From JBEIJQ01 sp040380145 (lineage in GTDB: Bacteria > Bacteroidota > Bacteroidia > Chitinophagales > Saprospiraceae): a stretch of 7,437 nucleotides of DNA. Made by a program: the position numbers and the translations under genes. Below are positions 5,828 through 7,437 of this stretch, piece by piece (position 1 is the first letter of the stretch; each line of letters opens with the position of its first letter). A model generated the notes under the pieces. It worked only from the letters and a program-made list of their open reading frames with translations. It was not told the origin of the DNA and did not search any database. The stretch lies in NCBI GenBank assembly GCA_040380145.1, contig JBEIJQ010000150.1, positions 1 to 7,437 of the forward strand, in the 5' to 3' direction.

Positions 5828-6886
5828 ATGCTTCCCATCCGCGTACAACAAGTGGCCCAATCGCGCCTTTCCGAAGTGGATTTTGACCACTTGCCATTCG
5901 GGCACACTTTTTCCGACCACATGTTCGTCGCGGACTTCCGGAACGGCGAATGGCAGGATCTGCGCATCGTGCCCTATGGCGACATGCCGATCAGCCCCGC
6001 CAACATGGCGCTGCACTACGGCCAGTCGATCTTCGAGGGCATGAAAGCACATTGGACGGTGAACGGCCACGCCGCCGTCTTTCGTCCCAAGGCACACTTG
6101 GACCGCCTCAACAAATCGGCCAAGCGAATGGCCATGCCGGAAGTGCCCGCGGAGATGTTCGTCGAGGCCATCGAAACCCTGCTCCGCTTGGATGCCGACT
6201 GGATCCCGCGCGACCCGAAAAGCGCGCTGTACATTCGCCCTATCCTGTTTGCCACAGATGGTTTCCTCGGGGTGAAGGCCTCCGAGACGTACAGTCTCGT
6301 GATCATGACCGGTCCGACCGGACCCTACTACGCGCATCCGGTCCGCCTGCTGGTGGAGGAACACTATGTGCGGGCCTCCCGCGGCGGCGTCGGCTTCGCC
6401 AAAGCCGCCGGCAACTACGCAGCCTCGATCATGCCCGCCGCCGAGGCGCGCCGTCAGGGATTCGACCAGATCCTCTGGCTCGACGGCGTAGAATACAAAT
6501 ACATCCAAGAGTGCGGCACGATGAACATTTTTGCCATTATCGGCGATACCGTCGTCACGCCCGAAACATCCGACAGCATTCTCGCCGGGGTCACCCGCGA
6601 CAGCTTGATCGCCCTTTGGCGCGAACAGGGCAAACGAGTAGAGGTCCGGCCCGTTTCCATTGCCGAACTCGTGGAAGCGCACGGCAACGGTTCCCTCCGC
6701 GAGATGTTCGGCTCAGGTACTGCCGCGGTGATCTCCCACGTCACGGAATTTTCCTATCAGGATAAACTTTTCGCCCTGCCTCCGCTGGAAACCCGTCACG
6801 TGGCCCAACAGATGAAAGAGTATTTCGAAGACATCAAAGCGGGTATCGTGGCCGATACGCACGGGTGGCTCCACCCGGTCCGCTGA
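5828..6886 (+). CDS. ilvE: Branched-chain amino acid aminotransferase (fold type IV)
   Basis: The enzyme is PLP-dependent and interconverts leucine, isoleucine and valine with their 2-oxo acids using 2-oxoglutarate/glutamate, in the cytoplasm. From ATG 5828 it has 352 residues, typical of the larger BCAT group shared with eukaryotes and many Bacteroidota. Motifs: FGHTFSDHMF (25-33 region), LHYGQSIFEGMKA (62-74), ALYIRP (133-138), GGVGFAKAAGNYAAS (186-200) with the PLP-binding Lys192, YIQECGTMN (225-233) with Glu228 for the PLP pyridine nitrogen, SILAGVTRDS (250-259) and GSGTAAV (296-302), both around the cofactor phosphate or substrate. The frame is open upstream to 5702, but those codons overlap the promoter and do not resemble the family. 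The A-rich stretch before the ATG suits Bacteroidota translation starts. It is transcribed alone, divergent from the psi-like gene; no leader peptide rich in Leu, Ile or Val is seen. Confidence 0.97.
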   Translation: MLPIRVQQVAQSRLSEVDFDHLPFGHTFSDHMFVADFRNGEWQDLRIVPYGDMPISPANMALHYGQSIFEGMKAHWTVNGHAAVFRPKAHLDRLNKSAKRMAMPEVPAEMFVEAIETLLRLDADWIPRDPKSALYIRPILFATDGFLGVKASETYSLVIMTGPTGPYYAHPVRLLVEEHYVRASRGGVGFAKAAGNYAASIMPAAEARRQGFDQILWLDGVEYKYIQECGTMNIFAIIGDTVVTPETSDSILAGVTRDSLIALWREQGKRVEVRPVSIAELVEAHGNGSLREMFGSGTAAVISHVTEFSYQDKLFALPPLETRHVAQQMKEYFEDIKAGIVADTHGWLHPVR

Positions 6887-7154
6887 TCCTTGGGCGTACG
6901 GCGGAGCAACTCATTGGCCAAGCAACTTCCACTGTTCGGCGACATCTTTTGCAAAGACTGATACCAAAAGTGCCCATGGGGGCTGTGTCTCCCCTTGCCC
7001 TCTCTATTGGTGACCTCGCCGGCTGCTTTTCGTTTCTCAGGCGAAAAAACACATCGAAATAACAAAATTTTTCTATCGATTTTATTCTTCTTCTTCGGGT
7101 GAGGGGAGAGCCAATAATAAGCCGGAGCTGGCCGTTTGGGAATCGAAAAAGGCG

Positions 7155-7182
7155 AAAATGCCTTGGTTTTTGTAGGCATTTT
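7155..7182. terminator. Possible bidirectional terminator after ilvE
   Basis: AAAATGCCT (7155-7163) and AGGCATTTT (7174-7182) form a perfect 9-bp stem with a 10-nt T-rich loop. On the plus strand the stem ends in a run of five T (7179-7183); on the minus strand the stem is also followed closely by TTTTT (complement of 7146-7150). That arrangement suits termination from both sides, between ilvE and a possible converging gene at the right edge. The stem has only four G-C pairs and lies about 270 nt past the ilvE stop, so its strength is uncertain. Confidence 0.45.
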
Positions 7183-7234
7183 TAAGGACTTTGATGCGCC
7201 GCGTTCGTTTCTTACACGGTTGTTTTTTGGCAAA

Positions 7235-7310
7235 AGAGATTTTCTGCCGGCCCATGATGAATTGAACCCAGAATTGTCATTGGAAAAAATCTCTAATGGC
7301 GGTCATTAGA
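7235..7310. repeat. Overlapping inverted repeats, mutually exclusive hairpins
   Basis: AGAGATTTT (7235-7243) is perfectly complementary to AAAATCTCT (7286-7294), with a broken inner stem (ATGA..AATT near 7255-7264 against AATT.TCAT near 7272-7280). The right arm overlaps a second hairpin, TCTAATG (7292-7298) with CATTAGA (7304-7310), loop GCGGT. The two stems share bases 7292-7294, so full formation of one disrupts the end of the other. Whether this is transcribed is unknown; it could be a structured RNA, a decayed element end or chance in AT-rich DNA. Confidence 0.4.
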
Positions 7311-7370
7311 AATTGCTGGTTGTAAAAATGTGAAATACAGTCTATAAAGTACAGTGCAGTTCCTCGAAAA

Positions 7371-7437
7371 TCAAAGATCGATCTGTAAGGATTTCTTACG
7401 GCCCAGCCGGCCTTCGAGAAAATCCCGACAGCGCGGC
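7371..7437 (-). CDS. Possible C-terminal end of a minus-strand gene (partial)
   Basis: From the right edge the minus strand can be read as 21 codons ending in LGRKKSLQIDL and a TGA stop at 7371-7373. GC content rises again in this stretch compared with the AT-rich spacer on its left, as expected where a gene begins or ends. A gene ending here would converge on ilvE, with the hairpin at 7155-7182 between them. The protein is not recognised and 21 residues are too few to identify. Other frames, including a plus-strand one from GTG 7354, are also open to the edge, so this call is weak. Confidence 0.35.
   Translation of the reverse strand, partial: PRCRDFLEGRLGRKKSLQIDL

Larger units (their letters stand above)
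6887..7370. other. Intergenic region with inverted repeats, no recognisable gene
   Basis: No convincing gene lies here. The first part (to about 7050) keeps the GC content of the genes but its open frames on both strands read through from ilvE antisense or resemble nothing known. From 7050 it is AT-rich and clearly non-coding. It holds a weak GC hairpin (6975-6981 with 6991-6997, one mismatch), a 9-bp hairpin at 7155-7182 and a cluster of overlapping inverted repeats at 7235-7310. I found no TAnnTTTG box on either strand and no tRNA. An open frame on the minus strand at 6796-7233 is basic, low in family-like features and overlaps the ilvE end, so it is not called. Confidence 0.6.

Noticed and set aside
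5741..6682. Minus-strand open frame of 313 codons opposite ilvE
   Set aside because: Antisense shadow of ilvE; no family features, while the sense strand has all aminotransferase motifs.
6796..7233. Minus-strand open frame of 145 codons after ilvE
   Set aside because: It overlaps the ilvE 3' end, is basic without motifs, and crosses the 9-bp hairpin at 7155-7182.
7245..7275. tRNA-like T-arm on the minus strand (GGGTTCAATTC)
   Set aside because: No matching T-stem strand, acceptor stem or anticodon arm can be formed around it.
7375..7384. Palindrome AGATCGATCT as an operator
   Set aside because: A single 10-bp palindrome overlapping the stop of a possible gene is easily chance; no partner site found.

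Overview
The window looks like chromosomal DNA from a member of the Bacteroidota with fairly GC-rich genes. Three things point there: a short outer-membrane lipoprotein resembling the Bacteroidota form of LptE, a TlpA-type thioredoxin lipoprotein of the kind common in that phylum, and copies of the Bacteroidota -7 promoter box TAnnTTTG (TAACTTTG before ilvE, TACCTTTG before two minus-strand genes). No Shine-Dalgarno sequences stand out, which also fits. A finer placement, for example among the GC-rich Saprospiria, would be a guess.

Layout. At the left, on the plus strand, are the 3' part of hflX (ribosome-associated GTPase, cut by the window edge) and, 3 nt later, an LptE-like lipoprotein gene. 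These converge, with only 9 nt between stop codons, on a minus-strand series read from right to left: a small protein with a C-terminal motif resembling DNA polymerase III psi (5020-5499), rdgB (4401-4976), fahA (3013-4284, GTG start) and a TlpA-like thioredoxin lipoprotein (1642-2916). A divergent control region (5500-5827) holds a strikingly AT-rich tract and the ilvE promoter; ilvE follows on the plus strand (5828-6886). The last 550 bases are mostly non-coding, with several inverted repeats and perhaps the last codons of a minus-strand gene at the right edge.

How the genes fit together. The content is housekeeping: ribosome rescue (HflX), LPS transport to the outer membrane (LptE), thiol redox chemistry in the envelope (TlpA-like), tyrosine/phenylalanine breakdown (FahA), cleaning of the nucleotide pool (RdgB) and branched-chain amino acid metabolism (IlvE). 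The possible psi-like protein next to RdgB would link nucleotide-pool hygiene with the replisome, but that is an inference from a short motif. I see no phage, transposon, CRISPR, toxin-antitoxin or biosynthetic cluster. The best leads for something undescribed are the psi-like protein, its promoter box almost touching the start codon, and the nested and overlapping inverted repeats beside ilvE.
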